The translations under genes were made by a program, and so were the position numbers. From NCBI RefSeq assembly GCF_035594125.1, contig NC_087167.1:2874501-2938500 (forward strand): a stretch of DNA of 64,000 nucleotides, read 5' to 3'. Position 1 is the stretch's first letter; the number at the start of each line of letters is the position of its first letter. The stretch comes from Scylla paramamosain (taxonomy: Eukaryota > Arthropoda > Malacostraca > Decapoda > Portunidae). Below, one piece after another: positions 27,801-41,215 of the stretch. The notes under the pieces are model-generated. The model made no database searches, was not told the origin of the DNA, and saw only the letters and a list, made by a program, of their open reading frames with translations.

Positions 27801-29465
27801 TCACCCACCAAATTTTAGGCACTTTGTACCTACCGTATTTTTTATAGTTTAGTCATCTAGAAATTATAAAATATACGTTCTAATGATTTTTGCATGTCCA
27901 TAGTTTTTGTATCTACTATGCTCTGAATGGCAGCAAAACACAGCCATAGCAGTGAAAGGACCCATTGTGAGGTGGACTTGACGTTTGATGGAGCAACGTC
28001 ACTTCCATAGCATGCCAGCAAACACCACCGCCTTGCCAGCAGAGGTGTGAGTCTTAACAATGCCTTAAAGGGAAGTCGTGACCGGAAGTTTCTTAGTGAG
28101 TGGATGGTGAGTCAGCGGGCGCGGGGCGGGGAGGGCGGAGGGTTGAGTTCACTAAGGTTTCAAGTGCGTGTGGGCGTATTGAGAAAAAGTGTGTGTCACG
28201 CCAAGAGGATGAATGAGAGGGATGAATGACACAAATAGAGTTGCCAACGCTATGATGCGCGCCTGGGACAACCCTGTAACCTGCCCACAACACAGGCCAG
28301 CCCCTGAACGCCTACGCTGCTGATCTGCCGTATGTCGAGGGTGTTGTACCTATACGTTCCCAGAGACACCCAGAGGTGCACTTGAAACTTGCGACTCACG
28401 ACGTAATTAAAGGTGTTTTTTTTTCCCACCTGGCAATATGATAGTGGATATGAAAGCACAGGGGCACACGGGCCACTGGGTTCCCACAGAAGGAAAATTC
28501 TCTGGGACACGTCAGCAGCAAGCCCTGCCCGCCGCTGTGAGGGCTGGGCGTAGCTAGCCTCGAATGGTCACTTCCCCTCCCTCCCTCTCTCCCTCCCTAC
28601 CTCCTGATATGGGCAGTGGTCTGGCAAGACACCAAATCCGGTCCTTGAAACATGAGTGGACGCCTGACTCGCGGGTATGAATGATGTTTATATTATAATT
28701 TATTAATGTATGCTAATTGTTTGCAGCTCATTAATCGTGTGAGTCGCCGATTATTTCCTTGTTCAGAACAGTAATAGGCTTCAGACACTTCGATCAGGTG
28801 GCGTTTCCTTGATGCTCTCCTTACACGCTGCACCGCGTCGAAGTTTCCTTTGAACGCCAGAGAACAATCCTCACCAAGCAGAAGCAACGCTCTCCACGCC
28901 TCGTTAAAATAAGAGAAAGTAAAAGAAAGGTAGAAGAGTTGGGAACGTTTACTTTCTTCTTCTTTACGGCTCATATGGAACTCCGCGGTCCGTGATTTTT
29001 AAGTGTGCCATCAGTCATCTGCCGGAAACCATAGTTATAACATGTGTGTGATGGGGAGGTGCTTAAGCCGGTGCGTATTGACTTGGCTAGCGAAGTATGA
29101 TGTGGTGGGGATGCAGGGACGGCTGTGAGCTGGTAGTGCTGCACAGACGCTACCAGGAGGCGATAACCCAGTAGCCGCACCAGCAAGTCGCTCGGCTTGG
29201 CGTCCTTGGCTTGGAAGTGTTGCTGCCAAGAGTGAGAGGTACGGCGGCGGGGCTTTCATGAACTTGAACTGGGTCGAGTGATTCACGCCTCTCGCCACAG
29301 CTGGCAGCCTCCCGCCCTGCCTCCTCCCACCCGCTGCCACCGTCACACTCCTGTGTTCATATGCCCTCAACTCTCATTGATGTGCTCAACAGTAGCTTTC
29401 GCGTGTTTTTTTTTTGGGGGGGGATGCAAATTTATTTGTTTAGATTATTTTTTTACGTAAACACT

Positions 29466-29596
29466 CTCCTCCTCCTCCTCCTCCTCCTCCTCCTCCTCCT
29501 CCTCCTCCTCCAACTACTGCTACTGCTACTACTACTACTACTACTACTACTACTTTCTAATTTTTAAACTCATCATTCTTTTCACCCTATGTTAGT

Positions 29597-29688
<92 letters not shown>
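29466..29688. repeat. (CTC)n, (CTA)n, (CTA)n and (CTG)n cluster
   Basis: CTC at 29466-29510, CTA at 29517-29554, a longer CTA at 29598-29669 running into CTG repeats to 29688. Three trinucleotide types differing by one base lie side by side. Confidence 0.96.
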
Positions 29689-29689
<1 letters not shown>

Positions 29690-31269
29690 CATAAGCCTCA
29701 TAAGAGCCAGCCACAGCATAACAGCTTAGTGTCTGGGACTTAAGATGCGCACGCGATAAAAGAGGCACAGTGGGAGATTAACATCACAGCCCGAGGAGCA
29801 GCCTTGTGAGGAATAAATTTAGGAAGTGGAGAGGGACGAGGGCGCCGGAGGAGGCCTAACTCAGTGGCTTGGTGGGGCGAGGCAGGGGCGGTACTGGCGG
29901 CGTGGCGGGCGATGAGTGATGGGCATTGATGCTCCTACTGAAGGTTTGACACACCATGGGAGCCTCGAGAGGACCGTTTACCTTTGGGCAAGATGCTGGA
30001 CAGAGTACCGGCGACCTCTTTGATCAAATGCCTTACAAAAAAATCGATAACCAGAATTAACGGGAATGTCAGGGCTTAGTGTGATGATTCAATGGAACTC
30101 AATAATCTAGGAGTATTATTCGAGGGTTCAAAACTAAGGGCATCTAAGTACTCTGATGGTGGTGAGGGGTGAATGGCGAAGCAAGGCCCGGGAGCCACTA
30201 TGCTGCACGTTGCTCTTATCTGCACATGTAATCAGGGCGATGCGTCTCAAACAGGAGGAATTTAAGCAAAAGGTCAAGTGATGTGACATGTGTGTGTGAA
30301 GAGGAGGCGGTGAGGAGCAGGTCCAAGGCCGCTGGGAAAGACGTCAGGAGGCTGATGACGAACTGTGAGATGTGCAATGACAGCTGAAGGTCGTCGTATT
30401 GTCCCACAGCAGCAGAGCACAAAATGAGTTTACCGCTTTAAAATATTGCCACAATGATTCCAACAGACACGTCAACCAGCACGAAGAGAATGACAATGCT
30501 GGCTAAATTTAATATAAGTGTCATCTATCCACAAAAAGGAAAAAAAATGTATTTGGGTGTTTTGTCACTTCTGAAGCAGATGCCACTCTGTATTTACACT
30601 AGCGTCATTATTTATGTAATATTTGCGTCTTTTATTTACTGCTAGTGTCATTTATCAACAAAAGACAACATCTTGGTTATTTTTTTTGTCACTGAGGGAG
30701 AGATGGTCATTATTTAAGTAGGTAAAAGCAAGGCTCCCTCCCTCGCCTCGGTTGTGGATGGTGTAATGGTTGTCATTAGACTTTTATCGTTCACACTAGA
30801 GTGGTTTGGGTAAGCACGGCAAGATGGATTGCTCCGCCGCTCGACCGTCAAGAGTGAAAGCGAGCTGGACGCTGACGATCCACCTGGAAACCATCAGACT
30901 CGGAACTTTTTCTTCTTGGCGAGTCTATAAACATTTTTAAAGACCTGACTGACTCGGGATTGAAATATCGATGCTCTCCTATATATTATTAGCCCTCTTG
31001 CTGCATTATGTAATTTCTTTTATTTTGTTTCATTTGTTGCGGTGATGTCTTGATTGTGAAACGATGGTATTAATTACAATAGTAACAGTAATGTGGTATA
31101 AAAATGCTAATGTTAATTATATAAATAGAAATTGATCATGGCGTCAGTACATGTAAAACTGAACGCGGTGGCACATTCAGGAGCGCGGCGAGCGAAGTGA
31201 GAGAGTGGATGGAGTCTGGAGGCGGGTGTTGCAGGGCTGGCTGAGCGGGTCCAGGCGGGATGGGGAGCT

Positions 31270-31849
31270 CAGTGCGTCACGGTGCGCCGTAGGGTAGACA
31301 GCCAGTGTTGGAACCATCACCACGCGGCCGCTCCACGCCGCTGTACGTGTTTCCTGTCATTTATTCGAGGAGTTGAGATTGTAAACGAACAACAAGGTGC
31401 TTTTGTGATGTAACTGAACGGACAACACCTGTCCTTTTGTGGACACTGGAAATAAAGCGTGGAAGTGTTATTCAATTGGCAGACTGAGACATGCTGGAAA
31501 GGCACTCAGTCTTAGTGTAGAATCCAGAGTGTTGGTGAGACAGAATGGTAACGCCTTGTTCCTAAATATAAAAAAACGCCTAAATGCATACCCAAGATGC
31601 TGGCAACTCACAAGCGAGTGACGGTGTGTGTTTGGAGTGTTGTGACGATCGTGCGAGGAATACCAGGGACGACCATGCAGTGACCGACCACCACCATGGC
31701 CGGCGTGGGGTCGTGAGTGGCGGGCGGGGGGCGGCAGAACGAGCACCGTGCAGGATAAGCAGCTGGAACGATGGTGCTCCAACTCAGAGATCCTGTGCCG
31801 GGTGTTCACCGCCTACCTCACCGTGTGGCTGGGGTGGGCGCTGCCTCAG
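31270..31849 (+). other. Candidate alternative first exon in a GC-rich block
   Basis: A GC-rich stretch contains a TCAGTGC initiator-like site near 31273. An ATG in strong context at 31696 (CCACCATGGCC) gives a six-codon frame, and a second ATG is at 31771. The block ends at a consensus donor CAG|GTAAGC at 31850. The third frame is open from 31646 to the donor, ends in phase 0 and includes LERWCSNSEILCRVF, but has no ATG. There is no pyrimidine tract for an acceptor, so a 5'-UTR first exon is the simplest reading; translation could then start at the ATG in exon C. No homology recognised. Confidence 0.25.
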
Positions 31850-31928
31850 GTAAGCCTCAGCAAACACCCATTGGAACGCTCCGAACTGGAATACTGATTT
31901 TGATATACTGTAACGAGGCACAGCGTTA

Positions 31929-31933
<5 letters not shown>

Positions 31934-31988
<55 letters not shown>
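31934..31988. repeat. (GA)n microsatellite, ~55 bp
   Basis: Perfect GA array 85 bp past the candidate donor at 31850. Confidence 0.97.
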
Positions 31989-31990
<2 letters not shown>

Positions 31991-32187
31991 ATAATTTCCT
32001 CTAAGAGACGAGAATCGAGAGAGCAGGAAGGCGGGAGTAGGAGGGGAGGGGGCGATGCGCAGTTATCAGCGGGTAACCTGACCTAACATTTCCATCAGGC
32101 CGGTGTGCGCTTTGCTTAGGAGGTGGCCGCGTAGCTTAACGGTGAGTCAAGTTGTTGGGTGTCTGCACCAGCCGTTAGTTGTCATCA

Positions 32188-32425
32188 TGGACCCGTATTC
32201 ATTTCGTTGTTTTTATCTTGACTTCTTTTGACAACTTAGAAAAAAATAATAATGGAAGTCATAGGGGTTTTCAAAGGTGTTTATATGATTCTAAGAATTG
32301 TTTAACAAGAAGTTTGTATCTTCATTGGGAAAAGCATTTCTGAGAACTTAACCAACTCTCTCTGTGACCTTCAGAAACAGCCCTGATGAGAGAAGAAAGC
32401 GTTTAGGAACATAGGCCTTTAATTC
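32188..32425 (-). mobile_element. MITE-like element, copy 3 (minus orientation)
   Basis: Reads on the minus strand as GGCCTATGTTCCTAAACGC, then CTTCTCTCATCAGGGCTG and GAAGGTCACAGAGAG, ending in the complement of GGACCCGTATTCATTTCG. Both ends are preserved and are imperfect inverted copies of each other, about 235 bp apart. This copy best defines the element limits. Confidence 0.72.
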
Positions 32426-33025
32426 GATCGAAGAGAAAAATATTTCCTGTAAACACAGTATTGGTAAACCCAACACTCAATGGATGATTGATCGATTTGT
32501 TTATTATTAATTGATTTAACCCGCCGCAACAACGGGGTCATATGGCGTTGGGTCAGTGAATAAAGCAAGGCCACCTGGTCCCTCGCTACCACACCTGCCG
32601 AACCACACCTGCCCTGTTTGTGACCTGCACCAGTGATCACACACCTGACTCGACTTAGCTCGTGCTCTCCTGGGAAATGTTCGCTACCTGACCTGACCTA
32701 TAGTCCCGGGCGCCTTGCCAGTCTGCTCGCGGGGAAGCTTAGCGTTGTTTGCTTTATTTGGGAGTGTCTGTGGGAGGACGGAGGAATTTGTTCTTACTGT
32801 AGGTGTCCGTTCGACCAACAGTATCATTTTTTCTCCTTCACTCTGCAGTTTTATTGAGTTAATCAAGTGTTTCTAGCCGAGTTGTAAATGTTTGCATATT
32901 CAATTAGTGAAGCTTATTTGTGTAAGTTGATATTGTGTCTACAGATTATGTATGATTATTTTTTTTTATTACAGCCATGAATTTTATTTACGATTAGCTT
33001 GTTCGTTGTTCTGATAATAAGTTTC

Positions 33026-33322
<297 letters not shown>

Positions 33323-33693
33323 TTCGGAAGGTTATTAATATTTAAATTTTATTATGTTGGTTGCCATTCACCACTTCCTCTAACTATCAATTTGTTCTGT
33401 TTTCCTCAAGTCGCTTGTAACTGTTCCCTAACAACTACAGCAAGTATTCTGGTCACCCACACACACCACCCATAGTAGAACGCTTACCCGCATTTTCTGT
33501 AGAGCATCACGTGTACACCCCGGCGCCGTGAGTCACAGCGAATCCCAACGATCATAATGTTAACATAACAATATTCATTCGTCATCGTAATGAAACCTTT
33601 CCCAACCGAATCCTGAGAATGAATGACGAACGCCGGAACTCATACAACCACCCGACCCACCCGCGCCCCGTCATGCTGCCTCACCCTCACCAA

Positions 33694-33880
33694 GTCATCA
33701 TGCTAAACTGCCACACGTCATCCAACACCTTACGCAAACTAGGGAATGATGATACTGTTTCATAAGTTCAGCCAATCATCGCAGCATCACATCAGTCTGC
33801 CGCACGTCATTGAACACCCTGCATAAACTAGGTTGTGGATGTTGGTCTTGTTTTGATGCTAATAAGTTCAGGCGATGTAG
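33694..33880. repeat. Tandem duplication, ~89-bp offset
   Basis: CTGCCACACGTCATCCAACA at 33708 recurs as CTGCCGCACGTCATTGAACA at 33797, followed in both by ACCCT/ACCTT, GCAAACTAGG / GCATAAACTAGG and TAAGTTCAGCC / TAAGTTCAGGC. Confidence 0.78.
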
Positions 33881-34014
33881 ACGGAATGGTGTACGAGTAT
33901 AGTGCGTGTTGTTAGTAATTATCTGTGTATGATTATTAGAGGCGAAAGTATACCAGTTTAATTTTCTTGTTGGTATGAAGTATTTTAGATAATTATTATA
34001 AACATATAACGTGA

Positions 34015-34015
<1 letters not shown>

Positions 34016-34062
<47 letters not shown>

Positions 34063-34239
34063 ATTTTCATACACAGTTCAGCTTTCTGTTTGTCAGGCGT
34101 GCAGCACGTAGCCACGCACGCCCCTAAGGCAAGCCTCGAGAAAGCCATTTCCCGCGTTCTTTTGAACAATACATACCTATTGATGACTTTTTCTCTCCAC
34201 TTCCTCATGGTCCAGTTGAGGAATAGCAAAGGAGATAGA

Positions 34240-34321
<82 letters not shown>
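34016..34321. repeat. (GT)n at 34016-34061 and (CT)n at 34243-34321
   Basis: Two perfect arrays bracket about 180 bp of unique DNA. Confidence 0.97.
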
Positions 34322-34322
<1 letters not shown>

Positions 34323-34600
34323 GTTTCACGCACACTTAACTCTACGAGGGAAGCTCCACTTTCTACGACAACTAAACTACTATTAACATACCTCGTGTAT
34401 GATATGAGTTAATTCACAATAGGACATCCGCATGGCAGTAAGGAAAGAAAAGCAGGAACTCTCGACTATTTTCATGCGGCCCAAGCGACAGTGATGAGTT
34501 TATGGAAGAGGACAGGTAGGTTCGACTGAAGGCGTTTGGGACTGGCCTGAATTATCTCCCCCCTCCGAACTATTCTGATCTGGGTTTCCTTATCGAATAT

Positions 34601-35227
34601 TTATGCGCGGAGCTGGAGCCCACCTTTTAAGAGCTTGTCTGGCCCGCCCCAAGACTGCCCCTGCCTCGCCCCGACCACCAGCGGCTGTAATTTTCGTGTA
34701 AACATCGGCGTAGTACCGGACTCACCCATCACAGAGAGGGAGAGAGAGTGGTAGGAAGCAGCCATAACCCAGCTCCTCCGTATTTGGGCATTCCTGTAAA
34801 TCTTTCCCATCCCAAACATTAGTTCCTTGTCGTCAGCAGTCAGTTGGTGATTCATAAACCACCTCCTAAGGATCCTCATTGTCATCCACGCGGCGTGTGG
34901 ACTGTGGTCTTGGCCAGGCTGCGAGGAGAGTAACAACAGAAACCTTTTTAGTGTTTTATAAGCTGGACCAATCAAATAACCGAACAGAATAACCGAAGCA
35001 AATCCGATGAGGTATAATCTATTACCAATACAAAGGTTAAATTCATGCATGGCCAGCAGCGAGCGAGCGAAAGTGAAGACTTGCACATCTGCTATCACTC
35101 TTAATGTCATGTTCTTATGGTGTCCACCGAGCGTACCTGAAGGACACAGCCTCGCCTCGTGTGGGACGCCTGTCACGAAGGCTGTGTTATTCCCTGCTGC
35201 AAAGAGAGAGGTGTGTTTCTTCCCCAT
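34601..35227 (-). other. Unassigned 208-codon open frame
   Basis: The longest non-repetitive open frame in the window. Residues ~72-97 are hydrophobic (LYLIGFASVILFGYLIG) and could span a membrane. No family is recognised and there are no obvious flanking splice or promoter signals. By rough expectation about one frame this long could occur by chance in this much DNA, so I do not call it a gene. Confidence 0.15.
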
Positions 35228-35265
35228 CGCCTCCCATCCATTCCTTCTTCCTCTTTCATCATCGT

Positions 35266-35270
<5 letters not shown>

Positions 35271-35364
<94 letters not shown>

Positions 35365-35406
35365 CTGTCTGTCTGTCTGTCTTCCTATCTATATCTATTA
35401 AGCGTG

Positions 35407-35472
<66 letters not shown>
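35271..35472. repeat. (CT)n - spacer - (GA)n inverted pair
   Basis: Perfect CT at 35271-35350, then a short GT and CTGT block and unique DNA, then perfect GA at 35411-35472. The two arrays are complementary on the same strand, so they can pair across a 60-bp spacer. Confidence 0.97.
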
Positions 35473-35476
<4 letters not shown>

Positions 35477-35624
35477 TTCTTCTTGTGTCTTAATGTTTGA
35501 GATTTTTTCGTCACTTTTATTGGTGTTCCCTGGAAGTCCTTATGAAAAATGTTCTTTCATCACCACCATCGTCCTTTCATCCTTGTGTTGTGGTGAGGAG
35601 GAATTTCCTATAAAGCCTCCACCC

Positions 35625-35629
<5 letters not shown>

Positions 35630-35715
<86 letters not shown>
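35630..35715. repeat. (CT)n microsatellite, ~86 bp
   Basis: Perfect CT array; it could pair with the same (GA)n at 35411-35472 from the other side. Confidence 0.97.
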
Positions 35716-35718
<3 letters not shown>

Positions 35719-36921
35719 GCGCACGTGGCCGGCTTAACTCATGAATTAAGTGATCTCGTTTCCACAGGTAACGTCCAGTCCTCTTTGTTTATCTCGCATT
35801 TTGTCAGGTAATTTTCCTCGTACTCGTAAATCTTGGAGGGGAAAGCCTGTCATTTTGTGTAGGCAGGAGTGGCGGCGGGAGCATCTCGGCGGTGGTGTAA
35901 GATGAAGATAGACTCATATTGAAAAATACCACAGTAATCTTCCCGCTTCTACTGGAAGGAAGAAAAAGATAATAACCGCGTTTCTCCCGGAAGATCCAAG
36001 GAGTCTTTCCCCCACACACAGAGACGTAGTTAGTCCATTCAGGGAGAGTGGGAGGGAGGATGTGCTAAGGGAAACAGACTGGTAAATTGCGGGTCGTGTC
36101 GTTTCCCTGTGGTCTCCGTCGTGGCTTGCTTAGTAGCGTGGCTGTCACTCTTCCAGGCTTTTTTTTTGTTTGTTCCTCATATTCACTTGTACCCACACCT
36201 CCTCCTCCTTCCTCTTCTTCTTACATGCCTTCTTTTAATAGATTATACTTTCCCTTTCCTGCCATGTCCGTTCTAAAAAAATAAAAGAGAGACAGTCATT
36301 CGTGGACCTGATGTAACAATTTCGAGTTATAATTCTGCTTGGATCGTGTAACATTAAAGTAGTTACACCAAGACCAAAATAACTTAAATTGTTGCAAGTA
36401 TCCTTAGCCGGGGGGAGGAGGAAGAGGAAGAGAGAGGAGAGACTGGCACCACACTGGGCGGCACCGACCAACTTTCACAGGAAATTGATGTTTGGCTGAG
36501 ACGTGAATGTGCCAGTGTGATGTTGGTTGAGGCCATTTGTAGTACTCCCGAGCCCCACGTCCTGCCGAACACTTCTGAATGGCGGGCGTCGGATTCTCAC
36601 TCCTCCTCTCTCCTCCCACTTTGGAAACACGTAGCTGCAACATAAAGCAACAAAAATATTTATATACAGTCGCGGAAAAGGAAATAACTCTGCATCGATG
36701 TTTGTGTGTGTGAGAGAGAGAGGGGGGAGGAGGGGGAGGGGCGTGCGTTGCGTCAATCTTCATTTTGTTGTTTTCCTCGTTCCGACAAACACCTGAGAAA
36801 TGGCCGTCGTAAACATTGCTTGATTTTGAGGGAAAACACTCAGCACGCGTATGATGGAGTTTTTATTGTTTATTGTTGGCATGCGGTATGTTAACTAGAC
36901 CTAAGTGCCAGGTTACACACA

Positions 36922-37032
<111 letters not shown>

Positions 37033-38240
37033 GGGAAGTAGGACAACCCTGTGCAAGAAATGCGTGCAATCTCATAAATTCTTTGAGGTCACCCTTTGCT
37101 GGAGAATAAACATGTTCTAACTCCTCTGCTTTTACTACAGTCCATAAGAGAATAAGTAGGTTTATCTGTGCGATTTCTCGAAGTCACTCTTTGTGTCGAA
37201 AGAAAAGGAAGGAAGAGAGGTTTTGTCAATATCTCCTGCCGTGGTGGTGGTAGTGGTGGTGGGGAGGGCGGGGTTGGGGTGTGACTAGCGGTGATCAGTA
37301 TTCATCAGGGGGGAAGTGACGCCTATTGGGTGGTGTGTGGTGGTGTGCGTGCCGGCGCCAGATCTACAGAGCGCACACACCTCGCACTCACTCCACGCCA
37401 GGCACGCAAACCTACTTGCCAAAAGCGTATACACTCCTATTTTTGTTTTGCCTTTGTTCCGGTGACCTTTCTTTGTGTTCCTGCATGTTTATTTAGTGTC
37501 AAGACTATATGTATGTTGCATCAACACTTCTTCTTCTTCTTCTTGCTTCGCGCATAAAAGAGACATTCCCAAGCACTGGCCAGCGTCGCCTCTTCCGTGC
37601 CGTGATGATGACGCAAGTTCTTGAGCCACACCCACACTTGACAGTTCTTTTCCTACATCCGTGGCTTTCCTACATACATTCATTGTTTATTTGTATCCTC
37701 ACCGCCTCTGTCGACATTTCCTCTCCGACCTTTTCTTAGCTGTCTTTCGTCTCTCGTTGTTTCTTCTCCACTCCGTTACCAAGGAAGATTTTGGACTTAT
37801 TCTGATAGTTTCTTGTTGGCCTTCCGTTCCCTCTGTGGTCTCCTCATACTTATATATACTTTTTTTTGTAATGCAGCGTGCTATTCATCGGTACGTGAGT
37901 CATTAGTTTGTATTCTAAACATGCACTCGAATGGAATTTTCACAGACGCACCATCAATATTTAAATGTCTTAGGCTCGTTTCCTGGAATAACCTCGAGAC
38001 GTCTGTGCTCTTTCTCGGTCATACTTGAGTTTCAGGATGCGACCCAGACTACTTCTGCTGCCGGTTGCTATCGGGCTACATCTTAACAACTACATACACA
38101 CACACAGCGGCCCACCGAGGCGCATCAGAGGCACACTACTTTCATCTCTATCTTATCTCACGACTTGCGTTTATTTTATCTATTTTTACATCGTCTGGAG
38201 ATGAAATGCAACTTTTTTTTGTCCTAGTAGCTTGTCGTGT

Positions 38241-38345
<105 letters not shown>

Positions 38346-38675
38346 CCTTGAATCACTCAGGCTTAGTGTTTAGCTGAGGATCTGCAAGTGTCTTATTTTC
38401 ATGCCCCAATTTGAAGCTTGTTAAACTCAGGACTCTCAGCACGTCCCTCTGGATTAGTAAAATAGGGTCAGAGGGGCCCCAAGTAGTCTTCGTGGTCCAA
38501 GCGTCTCTGGTTGGGAAATTGTTAGTTGCTGCACCTCTGCCTGCGCTCCTCACTCCAATCCTGGCTGGGCGTTACAGCTATGGCAAGATTTACAGGAGCC
38601 GCGCCCAGACCTGACGCCCTGCAGTGCGACCGTGGCCCTGCCTTCCCTCGGGGCCACAGCAGGGTGCTCACCTCA

Positions 38676-38890
38676 AAGACCCATATTTTGAGACGCTTTA
38701 GGCTTTCAATAGGGGTGCTTTTCTTAAGGGTACTGGTGATTAGTACGGTTCTCATGGGTTTTTTTCATATTGATGAGACGGAATTTTTGTTGGATTATTA
38801 TTAAACTCATGAAACAATCCTTAAGAATCGAGATTTTCATAGGTTTGTTAAAGGGACTCGAGATGTTTGAAATTGAGAACTAGAACCATA
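38676..38890 (+). mobile_element. MITE-like element, copy 4
   Basis: Starts AGACCCATATTTTGAGACGC, continues CTTAAGGGTACTGGTGATTAG and TCATGAAACAATCCTTAAGAA, and ends near GATGTTTGAAATTGAG. The central CAAAGGCCACAGAG block is degraded here, so membership rests on both ends and the spacing. Confidence 0.55.
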
Positions 38891-40089
38891 CAGAAGATGC
38901 TCACACTGAACTAAAGGGAATGAAAAGTTATGTCGTGTGTCGTCGCTTCCGTATGGTTAAGAGAGGTGAGGAAAAGATGGTGATACAAAATTAAATAAAA
39001 AGTTTCCCCTAAATGCTGTTTATCGTAAATGAAGAACACTTGTATATTATATTGACTGTTACACTGTTAATTTGGTCACTAATTATGTAGTACTTCCCGT
39101 CATGCGTGTTTACTAGTCGTTAAATAAGTAAAGAATGATTATTTTCCCTATTGCATTTTACCTCCAGCTTACCTTCTCTCTTGTCAGTCCGGAATATCAT
39201 ACACAGCTTGGTGATGGAAACTGTGCAGCATCAGCCTCGCTTTACCCTAAACTTGCACCAGACCATTTTATCAACCCACTCATTACTATATAGGCAGCTT
39301 CCAAAACTCACCAAATTGCCTAATAAGTTGTTACTCGTAGTAAGAGTAAATAAACCGTTTTGATGTATGACTGACTAGATTTATAACTCCTTCGTAACGA
39401 GTAGTGTTATTCTTAATTTATTTATCCTCTTAACGACATCTGTAATAATGAAATCGATGTTGTGTTACTGAAAGGGTTACTGAGGAAAGGACATCAGTCA
39501 CAGGGTTAAGTAGGTGAGGGAGGCAGCAGTGCATCATGTCTTGAGGTCTCGGTGCTGTTGTGGTGTGGTGGGCCAAGACTGCGTGGGGAGGGCCGGCTGG
39601 GGGACGCCTGGTGCATGGTGGGAGAGGCCAGGGAGGGGATGCCTGACCCTGATGACTCCCACAGATGCCGCCCACTCCACTCCCACGCTCATACTTACTC
39701 TAGACCCCCCACACACTCCCTGCCACAGCCCCCGCCGCCTTCCGCACAGTCACCGCCTCCAAGATTACCATCCACACTTCTAACATGGTCATCATCATCG
39801 TCATTATCATTGTTGCGACATCCATTACCATGAAACTTATTTCAGTTATTATTAATGTTATTATCGTTATTATTATTGTTGTTGGTTGTTGATGACTCAG
39901 TTTTTTTTTTTTACTGTTTATTATTCATGTTTTGCTGCGAGAGGAAGCGCTCCAGGGTTTGGGTGTTGTCCTAACGGTTCCTAAATGTTCCCCTGCTCGG
40001 TTCAGGTTCTAAATAACAATAATTAATAGACTACAAAGCCATGGTGATGAACAACGCAATACTGATCACGTTTTTCTATGTCTTTGCAG

Positions 40090-40191
40090 CTGGTGAGGCG
40101 AGGAGAGGAGGAAGAAAGTGAGGTAGAGAGAATACAGGAGCTTTTCCCTCATGACGACCTGCGCCTCCACGAACGAGACCCAATCACCCAG
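40090..40191 (+). CDS. ARHGAP20: Exon B: helix following the DH domain
   Basis: A 102-base internal exon: acceptor CTATGTCTTTGCAG, donor CAG|GTAAGTC, phase 0 at both ends, 34 residues. The peptide begins LVRRGEEEESEVERIQELFP and ends in ITQ. It is strongly charged and helix-like. After exon A it reads as the long C-terminal DH helix that leads towards a PH domain. No known motif on its own; support comes from splice sites, phase, uninterrupted frame and position between A and C. Because the exon is phase 0 at both ends it can be skipped without a frameshift. Confidence 0.68.
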
Positions 40192-40965
40192 GTAAGTCAC
40201 CCTTCCTCAGGTGTGCCGAGATACAGTCGCCAGGTAGACATCTCTTGGGGCAGGTGTGCGGGGGAGATAGTTACCTCGATAGGTGTTAGTGCTCTTTTTT
40301 TAATATGCTGGTGTGTAGTATGTGTGTATTTTGTGTACGTTAGTGAAGAGTTTTGGAATCTGCTCCTCCTCCTCCCGTGCTGACTTGGCGTCTCGTGGAT
40401 TGAACAAATTATTATACTGTTATATTTCTGAACATTTTCTTTTTCTTGTACGAGTAATATGCACCGAGGGTTCTTGAAGTTAAATCTCTATATTATTTTT
40501 TTTTCTTTCTCTCGGACCACGATTATGTAAGTCTTGAAGTCGATATTGGCGTTTGGAGTATATGTGCTGAGTGTTCCTTGCAGCAGGTGGAAAAATTATT
40601 TAAAGGAAACTTCTCGCCGCTGCACGTGCCCTTATAAGCGAAGGATGGTATGTTTTGTTGGTGTGGGTGTGCCGCCGCGAGGGAGGAGGAGGGAAGCCAT
40701 TAAGGAGACGAAAACAGACCCCGGTCTCTGTATTTTCCTGACGAACGATAAGAAGTGACATTTGTGACGTGCGTGGGGCGTCGGGCGGCTCTGCCCTGGT
40801 GGTGCGGCCCCGCCCTCTCCCTCCCCCAGCCACACAGCCACGCCTTCCCTATGATACCATATCGTGCCGTGGATGCAGACTCATTTCCCTCGATTCATGG
40901 AGAGAAACTTTACCTTTCGTTCAGGTCACAGTAGTGTCAGTCTCCGAGTTCACAATCCAGGCCAG

Positions 40966-41215
40966 GTATTCTGAAACGCTCTGATCTCTCTTAAGTACTA
41001 TTTTCAAAGGCCATTAGTCGGTTTTCTGTGTTTTTTTTTTCTTTTTTTTTTTTTTTTTTTTTTTGCATTGGTAGTATCGGATTCTTGTTGAAATTTCGGT
41101 ATGATCATGAAAACACCCTGGAGAATTCCCTTTGTCTGATATTATAGCTTGTTAAAAAGATTTTCAAAATGAGACGCTTATGTACTTGACAACGGTCCCA
41201 ATTTCCAGGTTCTGG
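40966..41215 (+). mobile_element. MITE-like element, copy 5
   Basis: Starts GGTATTCTGAAACGCTCTG, then CTCTCTTAAGTACTATTTTC and AAAGGCCATTAGTCGG. A poly(T) tract is expanded at about 41030-41064, after which the family word TATGATCATGAAAACACCCT appears. The right end is near GAGACGCTTATGTAC. Confidence 0.68.
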
